From Dehalococcoidia bacterium (GTDB lineage Bacteria > Chloroflexota > Dehalococcoidia > Tepidiformales > Tepidiformaceae): 64,000 bases of DNA. A model generated the notes under the pieces. It was not told where the DNA came from, ran no database searches, and worked only from the letters and a program-made list of their open reading frames with translations. The translations under genes were made by a program, and so were the position numbers. Below, in pieces: positions 48,559-57,362 of the stretch; position 1 is the first letter of the stretch; each line of letters begins with the position of its first letter. The stretch is from contig JAJDYW010000040.1 of assembly GCA_022824925.1 (NCBI GenBank), positions 179,471 through 243,470 on the forward strand, given 5' to 3'.

Positions 48559-49470
48559 ATGGGCGAGGCTGTCATCGAGGCGCGCGGGCTGCGCAAGCGG
48601 TACGGGGAGGTCGAGGCGGTGCGGGGGATCGACCTGCGCATCGAGCGGGGCGAGGTGTTCGCGCTGCTCGGTCCGAACGGGGCGGGGAAGACGACCACCG
48701 TCGAGATCCTCGAGGGGCACCGGACGCGGTCGGGGGGCGAGGTGAGCGTGCTCGGCTTCGACCCGGGCCGGAACGAGGTGGCGCTCAAGGAGCGCATGGG
48801 CATCGTCCTCCAGCACACCGGCCTCGAGCCGTACCTGACCGTCGCGGAGACGGTCGACATGTTCCGAGGGTTCTACCCGCGGCCCCTGCCCCTGGACGAG
48901 GTTCTCGAAGTCGTGGGCCTGGAGGAACAACGCGACCGGCGCGTGCGGCGGCTCTCGGGTGGTCAGCAGCGCCGCCTGGACGTGGCCGTGGGGCTCGCCG
49001 GGGATCCAGAGCTGCTCTTCCTGGACGAGCCCACGACCGGTTTCGACCCGACCGCGCGGCGGGGGGCGTGGACGATGATCCGGAACCTTCGCACGCTCGG
49101 GAAGACGGTCCTGCTGACGACCCACTACCTGGACGAGGCGCAGGCGCTCGCCGACCGCGTGGCGATCATGGTACGGGGCGAGATCGTGGCCGAGGACACG
49201 CCCACGGGGCTGGTCTCGGCCGACGCGGATGCGGTCATCCGCTTCCGTGCGCCGGCGGGCGTCGACCTTCCGGACGGCCTCGGGTTGCGCGAGGCGGCGG
49301 AGGGGCTGGTCGAGGCGCGCACGGCAGCCCTCACGCGCGACCTTCACGCCCTGACGAGCTGGGCGCTGGCGGAGGGGATCGCGCTGGAGGACCTGACGGT
49401 CAGCCGGCTCTCGCTGGAGGACGTGTTCCTGCGGCTCACCGACGAATCCGGCGCCGAGGTGGCCCCGTGA
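48559..49470 (+). CDS. ABC transporter ATP-binding protein (drug-export type)
   Basis: The 303-residue ATPase carries Walker A LLGPNGAGKTTTVEIL, the Q-loop region VLQHTGLEPYLTV, signature RRLSGGQQRRLDVAVGLA, Walker B LLFLDEPTTGFD and the H-loop LLTTHYLDEAQALADR. The C-terminal extension is typical of DrrA/CcmA-like ABC-2 exporters. The permease starts within its stop codon (GTGA). Substrate, possibly a drug or lipid, is unknown. Confidence 0.94.
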   Translation: MGEAVIEARGLRKRYGEVEAVRGIDLRIERGEVFALLGPNGAGKTTTVEILEGHRTRSGGEVSVLGFDPGRNEVALKERMGIVLQHTGLEPYLTVAETVDMFRGFYPRPLPLDEVLEVVGLEEQRDRRVRRLSGGQQRRLDVAVGLAGDPELLFLDEPTTGFDPTARRGAWTMIRNLRTLGKTVLLTTHYLDEAQALADRVAIMVRGEIVAEDTPTGLVSADADAVIRFRAPAGVDLPDGLGLREAAEGLVEARTAALTRDLHALTSWALAEGIALEDLTVSRLSLEDVFLRLTDESGAEVAP

Positions 49471-50243
49471 AAGCGATGCGGCTGGTGCTCATGCAGCTCA
49501 AGTACCAGGAGCGGGCCTTCCGCCGGAATCCGGCGGCGGCGTTCTTCACGATCGCCTTCCCGCTCATCTTCCTCGTCATTCTCAACGTCATCTTCGGGGG
49601 CAGCGACCTCGACGTGGGCGACCGCGTGATCAGCGGCGCGACCTTCTACATCCCCGCCATCGCAGCCCTGACGGTGGTGAACTCGTGCTACACCTCGATC
49701 GCGATGAGCTGGGTGTTCGACCGCGACGGAGGCGTCCTGAAGCGCGTGCGCGGCTCGCCCCTGCCGCCGTGGGCGTTCCTCGTGGGGCGCATCGGCCACG
49801 CCGTCATCCTGATGCTGGCGCTGCTGGTGCTCGTCGTGCTGTTCGGGTGGCTGTTCTACGACGTGGACGTGCCCGGCCAGACGATGCCGGCGGTGCTGGT
49901 GACGCTGGCCGTGGGCGCGTTCGCGTTCTGCACGCTGGGTTTCGCAATCGCTGCAGTTATTCCGAACTCGGACGCGGCGCCGGCGGTCGTGAACGGCTCC
50001 ATCCTGCCGCTGCTCTTCATCTCGGACGTGTTCATCCCCCCGGACCTCGGCACCCCCGCGTGGGTCGGGCACCTGAGCTCGGCGTTCCCCGTGAAGCACC
50101 TCTCGGAGGCGCTGCAGACGGCGTTCAACCCGTTCACGACGGGGGCCGGGTTCGAACTCGTGCATCTCGGCGTGATCGCGGCGTGGGGGATCGCGGGACT
50201 GCTGTTCACGCTGCGGTTCTCCTCGTGGGAGCCGCGCGTCTGA
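49467..50243 (+). CDS. ABC-2 type permease
   Basis: The 258-residue membrane subunit has six hydrophobic helices, starting AAAFFTIAFPLIFLVILNVI, and the ABC-2 C-terminal motif SILPLLFISDVFIPPDL. It pairs with the upstream ATPase as a two-gene exporter. GTG 49467 overlaps the ATPase stop; the much longer frame to the left is an antiframe of the ATPase gene. Confidence 0.9.
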   Translation: MKAMRLVLMQLKYQERAFRRNPAAAFFTIAFPLIFLVILNVIFGGSDLDVGDRVISGATFYIPAIAALTVVNSCYTSIAMSWVFDRDGGVLKRVRGSPLPPWAFLVGRIGHAVILMLALLVLVVLFGWLFYDVDVPGQTMPAVLVTLAVGAFAFCTLGFAIAAVIPNSDAAPAVVNGSILPLLFISDVFIPPDLGTPAWVGHLSSAFPVKHLSEALQTAFNPFTTGAGFELVHLGVIAAWGIAGLLFTLRFSSWEPRV

Positions 50244-50278
50244 ACGCACTCCACGGTTCCCCGGCGGCGCGAAGCCTG

Positions 50279-50284
50279 TAGGCT
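50279..50284 (+). promoter_or_regulatory. -10-like element TAGGCT for nudC
   Basis: TAGGCT ends nine bases before the nudC ATG with no ribosome site between. Confidence 0.4.
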
Positions 50285-50293
50285 GGTCCGGCC

Positions 50294-51106
50294 ATGTTCC
50301 GACCGGGCGTCGTCCCCCCCGAGCGAAGCGACGGCGAGAAGCTGTGGATGCTGGTTCAGCGCGACCGCGTGCTGTTCCGGGAGGCGGACGCGGCCCTGGC
50401 CGGACCGGACGAGGCCGCGCGGCTGCCACGCACGGGCGCGGCCCACTTCCTCGGCCACCTGGACGACCGCGAGGTGTGGACGGCAGGCGTCCCGGACGAC
50501 GCGGACGCGGGGGCGGGGTGGCGGTTCTGGGACCTGTTCGCGGTGTACGGCGTGACGGACGAGGAGACCTGGATGGCCGCGGGACGGGCCGTCCAGATCA
50601 TCGAGTGGGAGCGCACCAACCGGTTCTGCGGAAGGTGCGGCATCCCCAACGAGCTCTCCCCGGGCGAACGCTCGATGCGCTGCCCGCAGTGCCGCCTGCT
50701 GCGGTTCCCGCAGCTCTCGCCGGCGATCATCGTGCTGATCCACCGGGGCGACGACGTGCTGCTGGCCCGCAGCCACCGCTTCCCCGAGGGGCTCTACAGC
50801 GCGCTCGCGGGGTTCGTGGAGCCGGGAGAGACGGTCGAGAGCGCGCTCAAGCGGGAGGTGGAGGAGGAAGTGGGGCTGCAGGTGACGAACCTCGAGTACC
50901 GGGGGAGCCAGCCGTGGCCCTTCCCCAATTCGCTCATGCTGGGGTTCTTCGCGGAGTACGCGGGGGGCGACATCGTCCTCGAGGACGAGGAGATCGCGGC
51001 GGCCGAGTGGTTCCCGGTGGACGACCTGCCGAACGTCCCCGGCGGGATCAGCATCGCCAACCGGCTGATCACCTCCTGGGTCGCCCGCCACACCGGCGCG
51101 GAGTAA
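50294..51106 (+). CDS. nudC: NAD(+) diphosphatase (NudC)
   Basis: NudC hydrolyses NADH/NAD to NMN and AMP and can remove NAD caps from RNA. The 270-residue protein has the zinc ribbon FCGRCGIPNELSPGE...MRCPQC, the Nudix box (GFVEPGETVESALKREVEEE) and the NudC-specific SQPWPFPNSLMLGF after it. Length and order match the family. A DUF192 protein follows four bases later. Confidence 0.94.
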   Translation: MFRPGVVPPERSDGEKLWMLVQRDRVLFREADAALAGPDEAARLPRTGAAHFLGHLDDREVWTAGVPDDADAGAGWRFWDLFAVYGVTDEETWMAAGRAVQIIEWERTNRFCGRCGIPNELSPGERSMRCPQCRLLRFPQLSPAIIVLIHRGDDVLLARSHRFPEGLYSALAGFVEPGETVESALKREVEEEVGLQVTNLEYRGSQPWPFPNSLMLGFFAEYAGGDIVLEDEEIAAAEWFPVDDLPNVPGGISIANRLITSWVARHTGAE

Positions 51107-51110
51107 GGCC

Positions 51111-51782
51111 GTGCGCTTCGCCGCGATCCTCGTGAACGTCGTTATCGGGGTGGCCATCGCCGCCGTCGTCATGGCCCAGACCGGCGGCGACGACGAGGAT
51201 TCCACGCCGGAGCCGACGGCCACCGCGACGGTCGGCGGGACCACAACGCCGACGGCCACCCCAACGTCAACGCCAACACCCGAGGGGACGGCCGCGCCCG
51301 CGGCGACGCCGGAGACGCACCGGATGGTGATCCCGGCGCTGGCCGGCGACTGGACCCCGGAGCGGTGCCGGACGAACGTCCCCGACCCGTGCCTCCTGCC
51401 CCTCGCGCAGGTGAGGGTGACCAGCACCGACGGGGAGCGCGCGGTGACGCTGACGGTCGAGCTGGCGAACCGGTCGGACCAACACGCGCGGGGGCTCATG
51501 TTCCGGGAGTCGATGGACGAGCTGGCGGGGATGCTGTTCGTCTTCGCGGGGGACCGGAGCGGTGGGTTCTGGATGCGGAACACGCTCATCCCGCTCGACA
51601 TCGCCTACCTGGGCGCGGACGGCACCGTCCAGGAGATCGTCCACGGCGTGCCCCGGAGCCTCGAAGTGCTCAGGCCCGCGGCGCCCTACCGCTACACGCT
51701 CGAGGTCAACGGGGGCTGGTTCGAGCGGCAGGGGTTCGGGGTGGGGGATCGGGTCGCGATACCGGCGGGGGTGGCGGAGTAG
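51111..51782 (+). CDS. DUF192-domain secreted/membrane protein
   Basis: The 223-residue protein has an N-terminal hydrophobic helix (signal or anchor), a Thr/Pro-rich linker and a DUF192 domain: RGLMFRESMDELAGMLFVF then FWMRNTLIPLDIAYLGADG and a C-terminal GWFERQGFGVGDRV. DUF192 proteins are small extracytoplasmic beta-barrels of unsettled role. The GTG start lies four bases past nudC. It converges tightly on the amidohydrolase gene. Confidence 0.87.
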   Translation: MRFAAILVNVVIGVAIAAVVMAQTGGDDEDSTPEPTATATVGGTTTPTATPTSTPTPEGTAAPAATPETHRMVIPALAGDWTPERCRTNVPDPCLLPLAQVRVTSTDGERAVTLTVELANRSDQHARGLMFRESMDELAGMLFVFAGDRSGGFWMRNTLIPLDIAYLGADGTVQEIVHGVPRSLEVLRPAAPYRYTLEVNGGWFERQGFGVGDRVAIPAGVAE

Positions 51783-51785
51783 GGG

Positions 51786-52727
51786 CTACCCGGCGGCCTC
51801 CATGTCCGCAGCGAGGCGGGGAAAGAGGGGCTTGACGTTTGTTGAGGCGATGGCGGCGAGCTCGTCGCCGGTGAAGTCGGCCTCGTTCACGAGGTACTCA
51901 ATCGCCTCGTCGACATCCTGCTGGGTGAAGGCGGGGTAGTCGGTACCGAAGACGATGTGGTCGGTGTCGGTGACGGTGCGGAGGCTGGGGAAGGCGTTGG
52001 GGTGGCAGGTCACGGCCACATCGAAGTACATGCGGCTGAGGTAGGCGAGTGTCCCCTGGGGAGCGGTCGTGGTGAAGGGCGGGGCGCCGTCGGAGCGGGC
52101 AACGCGGCCGGCGATATAGGGGAAGCAGCCGCCGCCGTGGGCGATGATCCAGGTGAGGTTGCCGTGGCGCTCGAGGGCGCCGGAAGCGAGCAGGCTGCCG
52201 ATCGCGCGGGTCGTCTCGACGGGGAAGTCGACGACGTTGGGGGGCAGGTTGGGGATGCCGAGGTGGGACTTCGTGGGGTGGAGGTGGATGACGACGCCGC
52301 GCTCGTTCATCGCCTCGAGGACGGAGTCGAAGCGCTCGGCCCCGATGAGGTCGGGGCCGACGCCGCTCGGAAGGAGGACGCCGTCCATGCCGAGGTCGTC
52401 GAGGGCGCGGCCGAGCTCGGCGCGGGCGGCGTCGGGATCGACGAGTGGGAGGGTGGCGAAGGCGCCGAAGCGGTCCGGCCAGCGCTTCGCGACGCCGGAG
52501 AGGTAGTCGTTGGTCGCGCGGTGGAGGGGGACCGCGACGGCGGGGTCGCCCACGTCGGCGACGACGACGGTGGGCGTGAGCACGGCGGCGGCGATGCCGC
52601 TCTGGTCCATGGCGGCCATGGCGGTCTCGGGCGTCCAGGCGCCGGCCATCTCGAGGCCAACCCGGCGGGCAGCCTCGGCGATCTCGGCCGAGGGCACGTG
52701 ATGGTGTACGTCGATGAAGCCATCCAC
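51786..52727 (-). CDS. Amidohydrolase (ACMSD-like decarboxylase family)
   Basis: The 313-residue TIM-barrel metalloenzyme shows the N-terminal metal motif DGFIDVHHHVPS (HxH type), HLHPTKSHLG, WIIAHGGGCFPYIAGR and FGTDYPAF. This order matches the amidohydrolase-2 family containing 2-amino-3-carboxymuconate-6-semialdehyde and related decarboxylases. The specific substrate is unknown. GTG 52727 has GGGAGG six bases upstream, and a TAGGAT -10-like site is at 52762-52767 on the complement. Confidence 0.88.
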   Translation of the reverse strand: MDGFIDVHHHVPSAEIAEAARRVGLEMAGAWTPETAMAAMDQSGIAAAVLTPTVVVADVGDPAVAVPLHRATNDYLSGVAKRWPDRFGAFATLPLVDPDAARAELGRALDDLGMDGVLLPSGVGPDLIGAERFDSVLEAMNERGVVIHLHPTKSHLGIPNLPPNVVDFPVETTRAIGSLLASGALERHGNLTWIIAHGGGCFPYIAGRVARSDGAPPFTTTAPQGTLAYLSRMYFDVAVTCHPNAFPSLRTVTDTDHIVFGTDYPAFTQQDVDEAIEYLVNEADFTGDELAAIASTNVKPLFPRLAADMEAAG

Positions 52728-52846
52728 GGTGATCCTCCCGGGGCTGTTCGCGCCCCGCGCCATCCTAGGCGAACGCAGCACCAGGGGCTTGCGCGACATG
52801 AGCGGACGGGCGGTTCTGGTAGCCTTGGCGACTCTGGAGGCAGGCG

Positions 52847-53758
52847 ATGCGCATTGGCGTGATGATCGGCGGACGGCAGGACCTCGAGGGCCTGCTGGCC
52901 CGCACCCTGGAGCTGGAGGCGCAGGGGTTCGACAGCGCCTGGATGCCGAACGTCTTCGGGCTCGACGCGATGGCCGCCTTTACGGTCATCGGGCGCGAGA
53001 CGGAGCGCATCGAGCTGGGCACGGCGGTCGTGCCGACGTACGCGCGCCACCCGGTGACGATGGCGCAGCAGGCGTTGACCGTGCAGGCCGCCTCCGGGAA
53101 CCGTTTCGCGCTGGGCATCGGGCTCTCGCACAAGTTCGTGATCGAGGACATGTGGGGGCTGTCGTTCGACCGCCCCGCCGCGCACATGCGGGACTACCTG
53201 GAGGCGCTCTTGCCCCTGCTGCGGGGCGAGGAGACGCACGTCGAGAACGACAGCTACCGCATCAACGCGACCTACGCCGTCCCCGGGACGGAGGCGCCGG
53301 CGGTGCTGCTGGCGGCGATGGCGCCGCGCATGCTCGCACTCGCGGGCGGCGTGGCGGACGGCACGAGCCTCTGGCTGAGCGGGCCGGACACGATCGAGAG
53401 CTACATCGCGCCGGCGCTGCGGGAGGCGGCGGAACGGGCCGGGCGGGAGGAGGCGCCGCGCATCGTGGCGGCGCTCCCCATCGCCCTCACGGACGAGCCC
53501 GACGAGGCGCGGCAGCGGGTCGGAAAGATGCTCAGCAACTACGGCGGCATCCCCTCCTACCGGGCGATGCTCGACCGGGAGGGGGCGGCCGGACCGGGGG
53601 ACGTCGCCATCCTCGGGGACGAGCAGGCCCTCGACGAGCAGATCGACCGGCTCCAGGACATGGGCGTGAGCGACTTCTCAGCGTCGATCATGCCCGTCGA
53701 CCCGGAGGCCGAGGGTCGCACGGTCGCCTACCTGCTATCGCGGCTGGCGAAGGGGTAG
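52847..53758 (+). CDS. F420-dependent LLM-class oxidoreductase
   Basis: The 303-residue protein belongs to the luciferase-like monooxygenase fold: MRIGVMIGGRQDLEGLLART, LGTAVVPTYARHPVTMAQQA and FALGIGLSHKFVIEDMWGL, consistent with the TIGR03564-type F420-dependent subgroup. Such enzymes transfer hydride between F420 and an unknown organic substrate. A GGAGG site precedes the ATG. It leads a small catabolic group with two CoA-transferase genes. Confidence 0.9.
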   Translation: MRIGVMIGGRQDLEGLLARTLELEAQGFDSAWMPNVFGLDAMAAFTVIGRETERIELGTAVVPTYARHPVTMAQQALTVQAASGNRFALGIGLSHKFVIEDMWGLSFDRPAAHMRDYLEALLPLLRGEETHVENDSYRINATYAVPGTEAPAVLLAAMAPRMLALAGGVADGTSLWLSGPDTIESYIAPALREAAERAGREEAPRIVAALPIALTDEPDEARQRVGKMLSNYGGIPSYRAMLDREGAAGPGDVAILGDEQALDEQIDRLQDMGVSDFSASIMPVDPEAEGRTVAYLLSRLAKG

Positions 53759-53767
53759 CGGCGAGCG

Positions 53768-54514
53768 ATGCGGTCGAAGGTCGTGGGGAGCTTCGGGGAA
53801 GCGGTCGCCGGGATCGAGGACGGATCGAGCATCCTCGTGGCGGGCTTCGGCGAGCCGGGGACGCCTCACAACCTCGTGGCCGCGCTCTACGAGCAGGGCG
53901 CCTCGGACCTCATGCTGATCGCGAACGGGGCGGGGGGGCCGCGCGAGGACGGCATCATCACGACCGGGAACCTGGTGGCGGAGGGGCGCGTGAGCCGCGT
54001 CATCCTCGCCTTCACCGCCTCCACGCACCCCTCGCGGCAGACGCCCCTCGAGAAGCTCCACGAGGCCGGGGAGGTGGTCGCCGAGACGACGCCCCAGGGA
54101 ACGCTGGCCGAGCGCATCCGCGCGGGCGGGGCGGGAATCCCGGCGTTCTTCACGCCCGCGGGGGTGGGCACGGAGGTGGCGGAGGGGAAAGAGCACCGCG
54201 AATTCGGGGGGCGCACGTACGTGCTTGAGGAGGGGATTACGACCGACTACGCCCTCATCCGCTGCTGGAAGGCGGACACGTTCGGGAACCTCGTCTTCCG
54301 GCGGGCGCAGCGCAACTTCAACCCGATCATGGCGATGGCGGCGGACTGCACCATCGTCGAGGCGGAGGAGATCGTGGAGCCGGGGGAGCTCGACCCGGAC
54401 CTCATCCACACGCCGGGCATCTTCGTGCAGCGGGTCGTCTCCATCCCGGAGGCGGGCGGGCGGCTGACCGTGCCGCCGCTGATGCCGGCGGCGCGGGGGA
54501 GGCAGCGCTCGTGA
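53768..54514 (+). CDS. CoA-transferase, subunit A
   Basis: The 248-residue alpha subunit shows GSSILVAGFGEPGTPHNLVA (the CoA-binding GF-x-x-x-G-x-P loop) and PAGVGTEVAEGKEHREFGG. Type I CoA-transferases move CoA from one acyl-CoA to a 3-oxoacid or short acid. It starts nine bases after the oxidoreductase gene and overlaps subunit B by four bases. Confidence 0.92.
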   Translation: MRSKVVGSFGEAVAGIEDGSSILVAGFGEPGTPHNLVAALYEQGASDLMLIANGAGGPREDGIITTGNLVAEGRVSRVILAFTASTHPSRQTPLEKLHEAGEVVAETTPQGTLAERIRAGGAGIPAFFTPAGVGTEVAEGKEHREFGGRTYVLEEGITTDYALIRCWKADTFGNLVFRRAQRNFNPIMAMAADCTIVEAEEIVEPGELDPDLIHTPGIFVQRVVSIPEAGGRLTVPPLMPAARGRQRS

Positions 54515-55182
54515 CCGAGCCGGGCCGACGGCTGACCCGTGACCTCATGGCGGCACGCATCGCGGCCGAGTTCGGCGACGGCTGGGTGGTGAACCTGGGT
54601 GTGGGGATGCCGACGCGCTGCTCGGACTTCGTGCCGGAGGGACGGGACGTCATCTTCCACGCCGAGAACGGGGTGATCGGGTACGGGAGGAACGCATCGA
54701 TCGAGGAGGCGGGGCGTTATGTCGTGAATGGCGGCGCGCAGCCGGTCCTGCTGGAGCCGATCGCCTCGATCGTGCACCACGCCGACGCCTTCGCGATCAT
54801 CCGGCGGGGGTTGCTCGACGTGGCCGTGCTGGGCGCCTACGAGGCGGCCGTCAACGGCAACTTCGCGAACTGGCGGATCGCCGGGCGGAAGGGGGGAGGT
54901 ATCGGCGGGGCGATGGACCTGGCGGTGGGCGCGAAGCAGGTCTTCCTGCTGATGGAGCACACGACGCGCGACGGACGTCCGCGCCTCCTCGAGCGGTGCG
55001 CGCTGCCGCTGACGGCGGCGGGGGTGGTCACGCTGGTGATGACGGACCTGGGGCTGTTCGAGCCCGCGGGCGACTCGTTCCGGCTGCGCGAGATCGCGCC
55101 CGGCTTCACGGTCGACGAGGTGCGGCAGCTGTCGGGGGCGCCGATCGTGCCGGTCCCGGACCTGTCCGAGGTGACGGTCTAG
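54511..55182 (+). CDS. CoA-transferase, subunit B
   Basis: The 223-residue beta subunit holds the catalytic Glu in IFHAENGVIGYG and the leading loop VVNLGVGMPTRCSDF; later AVLGAYEAAVNGNFAN and GAMDLAVGAKQVFLLMEHTT are family-typical. With subunit A it forms a 3-oxoacid/glutaconate-like CoA-transferase. The GTG start overlaps subunit A. tRNA-Arg follows 58 bases later, where the integrated element begins. Confidence 0.93.
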   Translation: MTEPGRRLTRDLMAARIAAEFGDGWVVNLGVGMPTRCSDFVPEGRDVIFHAENGVIGYGRNASIEEAGRYVVNGGAQPVLLEPIASIVHHADAFAIIRRGLLDVAVLGAYEAAVNGNFANWRIAGRKGGGIGGAMDLAVGAKQVFLLMEHTTRDGRPRLLERCALPLTAAGVVTLVMTDLGLFEPAGDSFRLREIAPGFTVDEVRQLSGAPIVPVPDLSEVTV

Positions 55183-55240
55183 CGACTGCGTCGTTGCCGG
55201 CGCTGGACACGTCGCCGAAAGCGGGTTCTCATACCAGCAG

Positions 55241-55315
55241 GCCCCCGTAGCTCAGGGGATAGAGCAGTGGTTTCCTAAACCATGTGCGCAGGTTCGATTC
55301 CTGCCGGGGGTACCA
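55241..55315 (+). tRNA. tRNA-Arg (CCU), CCA encoded; likely integration site
   Basis: The acceptor stem pairs GCCCCCG with CGGGGGT (one G-U). The D-stem is GCTC/GAGC, and the anticodon stem GTGGT/ACCAT holds the loop TTCCTAA (anticodon CCT). The T-stem is GCAGG/CCTGC with loop TTCGATT, then A and encoded CCA. The 3' half is overlapped by the antisense end of the serine recombinase gene. Confidence 0.94.
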
Positions 55316-56892
55316 GACGAGACTGTACTAATAACTCTGCCCGGCAGCCCGAGCTCTGCCGCATCACCCCCGTCGATGGGGCTGTCCGGTGGCGTAGGGA
55401 TGGTGTAGCGGATTGTCGCCGTTCCGGGCCTGATCACGATCTCCTTCACGAACGAGCGGATGAAGGCCCTCGACTCGGTCACCTGGCTCGTTCGGAGGAA
55501 CTCGTTCATCTCGCGTGCGTAAGCTGTGATCACCTCGACGCTGTCGAGCAGCGCCCGTCGGTCCTTGAGCCGAGCTCTTGCCTCATCGGCAGCGAGTTCG
55601 AGGCGCTCCTGACGCTCTTGGTGCTGGCGGATGCGGGGCAGGATGTCGTTAATCTCAAGGTCCGAGGTCTCCACCGCATACCAGAGCCGGTCCATCCTCC
55701 GTCGGATGTCGGCCAGCTCCTCTTCGACGGTCTCCAGCTTCTGACGCTGCTCGTGCGCCACCCCGTCCATCTCCTCGTCCACCATTCGCACAAGGTCGCG
55801 GATGTTTGACTCGGTGAGCACGTGCTCCCGCAGCTGGTCGATGATCAGGCGCTCGAAGCGCTTCGAGTTGAGCCGTGGCGTCTCACAGGTGCCCTTCCCT
55901 CGTTTCAGGAGGGAGTGGCAGACGTAGTAGGTGTACTTGCCGCCCTTGGCTTCGTGAGCCGTGAGCGCCTTCCGGCAGGTCTGGCACTTGACGAGGCCGC
56001 TGAGGAGATAAGGGCTGGAGGCGCGGCGGGGATGCACCTCCGACGGGGCCTTCTTGCCGAGCAGGGTGGCCACTCGCTGGAACTCCTCGCGCGAGACGAT
56101 AGAGGGAAAGGCGTCCTCGACGCGTACGGGTGGGGCGCCGTCCCGGGCCTTCCTGCCCCAGACCAGGGTTCCCGTGTAGACCTCGTTGCTAAGGATGCGG
56201 TGGACGCTCGTCTTCAGCCAGAGCTTGCCCCGCGGCGTGGCGATGCCCTCGTCGTTGAGGGTCTTGGCGATGTCCAGGAGGCTCACGCCCGATGACGCCA
56301 TGCGGAACATCCGGCGCACCACCTCGTCCGCTGGCGGGTCCGGTTCGAGCCGAGGACGCTTCTTGGCGCCGTCCTGGACGGGCACCTTCCTGTACCCATA
56401 CGGAGCGAAGGTCGAGACCCAGAATCCGCGGGAGGCGGCCTCCCGCATGCCCCGCGTGACTTCCTGAGCCAAGTTCTCGCTGTAGAACTCGTCGACGCTC
56501 TCGATGATCGCCTCCATGAGCTTGCCCGTGGGCGAGTCGTCGGCATGCTCGGTGATGGATGTCACCTTGACGCCGCGACGGCGAAGCATCGACTTGAAGG
56601 CGACGGCGTGCTCGCGCTTGCGCGTGAAGCGCGAGAACTTCCACACCAGTATCTCCGCGAAGGGCGCGTCGGTGCGGCCGGCGGCGTCTAGCATCTTGCG
56701 GAACTGGGGCCGGTCGGCGACGCGCCCGCTCTCCGCTTCGTCGACGTACTCGTGGACGACGAGGAAGCCGTTCTTCTTCGCATACTCGCGCAGCGCCCGG
56801 AGTTGGGCGGAGACGGAGAGGTCCACGTCTTGGCGGTCGCTGGATACGCGAGCATAGAGAGCGGCGCGCGTTGGGTCGGGTCGTTCGGTCAT
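55252..56892 (-). CDS. Large serine recombinase (integrase)
   Basis: The 546-residue protein starts with a resolvase domain (RAALYARVSSDRQDVDLSVS, probable nucleophile Ser17) and continues into the recombinase domain (APYGYRKVPVQDG, TPRGKLWLKTSVHRILSNEV). A zinc ribbon follows (KCQTCRKAL...YVCHSLLKRGKGTC), then a long coiled coil (QRQKLETVEEELADIRRRMD) and the IRSFVKEIVIRPG strand. These are the parts of phage-type integrases that recombine attP with attB. The last codons, PGRNRTCAHGLGNHCSIP, are antisense to tRNA-Arg, so the current stop is provided by the target tRNA. Confidence 0.93.
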   Translation of the reverse strand: MTERPDPTRAALYARVSSDRQDVDLSVSAQLRALREYAKKNGFLVVHEYVDEAESGRVADRPQFRKMLDAAGRTDAPFAEILVWKFSRFTRKREHAVAFKSMLRRRGVKVTSITEHADDSPTGKLMEAIIESVDEFYSENLAQEVTRGMREAASRGFWVSTFAPYGYRKVPVQDGAKKRPRLEPDPPADEVVRRMFRMASSGVSLLDIAKTLNDEGIATPRGKLWLKTSVHRILSNEVYTGTLVWGRKARDGAPPVRVEDAFPSIVSREEFQRVATLLGKKAPSEVHPRRASSPYLLSGLVKCQTCRKALTAHEAKGGKYTYYVCHSLLKRGKGTCETPRLNSKRFERLIIDQLREHVLTESNIRDLVRMVDEEMDGVAHEQRQKLETVEEELADIRRRMDRLWYAVETSDLEINDILPRIRQHQERQERLELAADEARARLKDRRALLDSVEVITAYAREMNEFLRTSQVTESRAFIRSFVKEIVIRPGTATIRYTIPTPPDSPIDGGDAAELGLPGRVISTVSSGTPGRNRTCAHGLGNHCSIP

Positions 56893-57064
56893 CGGTTCGT
56901 CTCCTTCGTCTGTTATCGTTCACAGTAGTGGCCTTCAGCTCCCCGCAGGGCACGAATGCGGCTCCCTTGTGACATCGGAGCAAGTGATTTCGTCCAGAGA
57001 GCTTGAAACGCCCCCAAGTCCGTTGCCCGCGGTCCCTTCGGCTGGTACGGTGCCCGTCCTATTG

Positions 57065-57076
57065 GAACAGACGTTC
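57065..57076. promoter_or_regulatory. LexA-like SOS box GAACAGACGTTC
   Basis: GAAC-N4-GTTC is the core of the Gram-positive/Chloroflexota-type LexA operator. It lies in the 266-base divergent gap 56893-57158, 82 bases before the rightward mini-operon start and 172 bases upstream of the integrase ATG, so either side could be SOS-controlled. Confidence 0.55.
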
Positions 57077-57158
57077 TGATTGGGGAAGTGTACACGACCG
57101 GCGCCACCCACGACCACTCCCGTTGCGTGGGCGCGCCGCACTCCCGCGAGGGACCCGC

Positions 57159-57362
57159 GTGAAACAGGAACACCGGCTCACCGACGAACAAGACAAGCAG
57201 CGCCTTGAGGGCCTGCGGATCCTGGCCCGCATCATCGCTCGCCACCACCTCGCCCATCCTGAACTCTATCGAGGTGCATCGGGCGAGGGCTTAGGGACTC
57301 CTTCCCCGGCAGCGGAGCGAGCCGATTCCCGGAATTCGGTCCAGAAGGATGATGTGCAATGA
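57159..57362 (+). CDS. Small hypothetical protein before XRE regulator
   Basis: The 67-residue protein has a helical charged first half (KQEHRLTDEQDKQRLEGLRI and ARIIARHHLAHP) and an unstructured end. GTG 57159 has a GAGGGA ribosome site upstream, and its stop overlaps the next ATG (ATGA). Both support a real gene translated with the XRE gene. No family is recognised. Confidence 0.6.
   Translation: MKQEHRLTDEQDKQRLEGLRILARIIARHHLAHPELYRGASGEGLGTPSPAAERADSRNSVQKDDVQ

Noticed and set aside
48531..49466. Upstream extension of the ABC permease frame
   Set aside because: It overlaps the whole ATPase gene in another frame; the permease clearly begins at GTG 49467.
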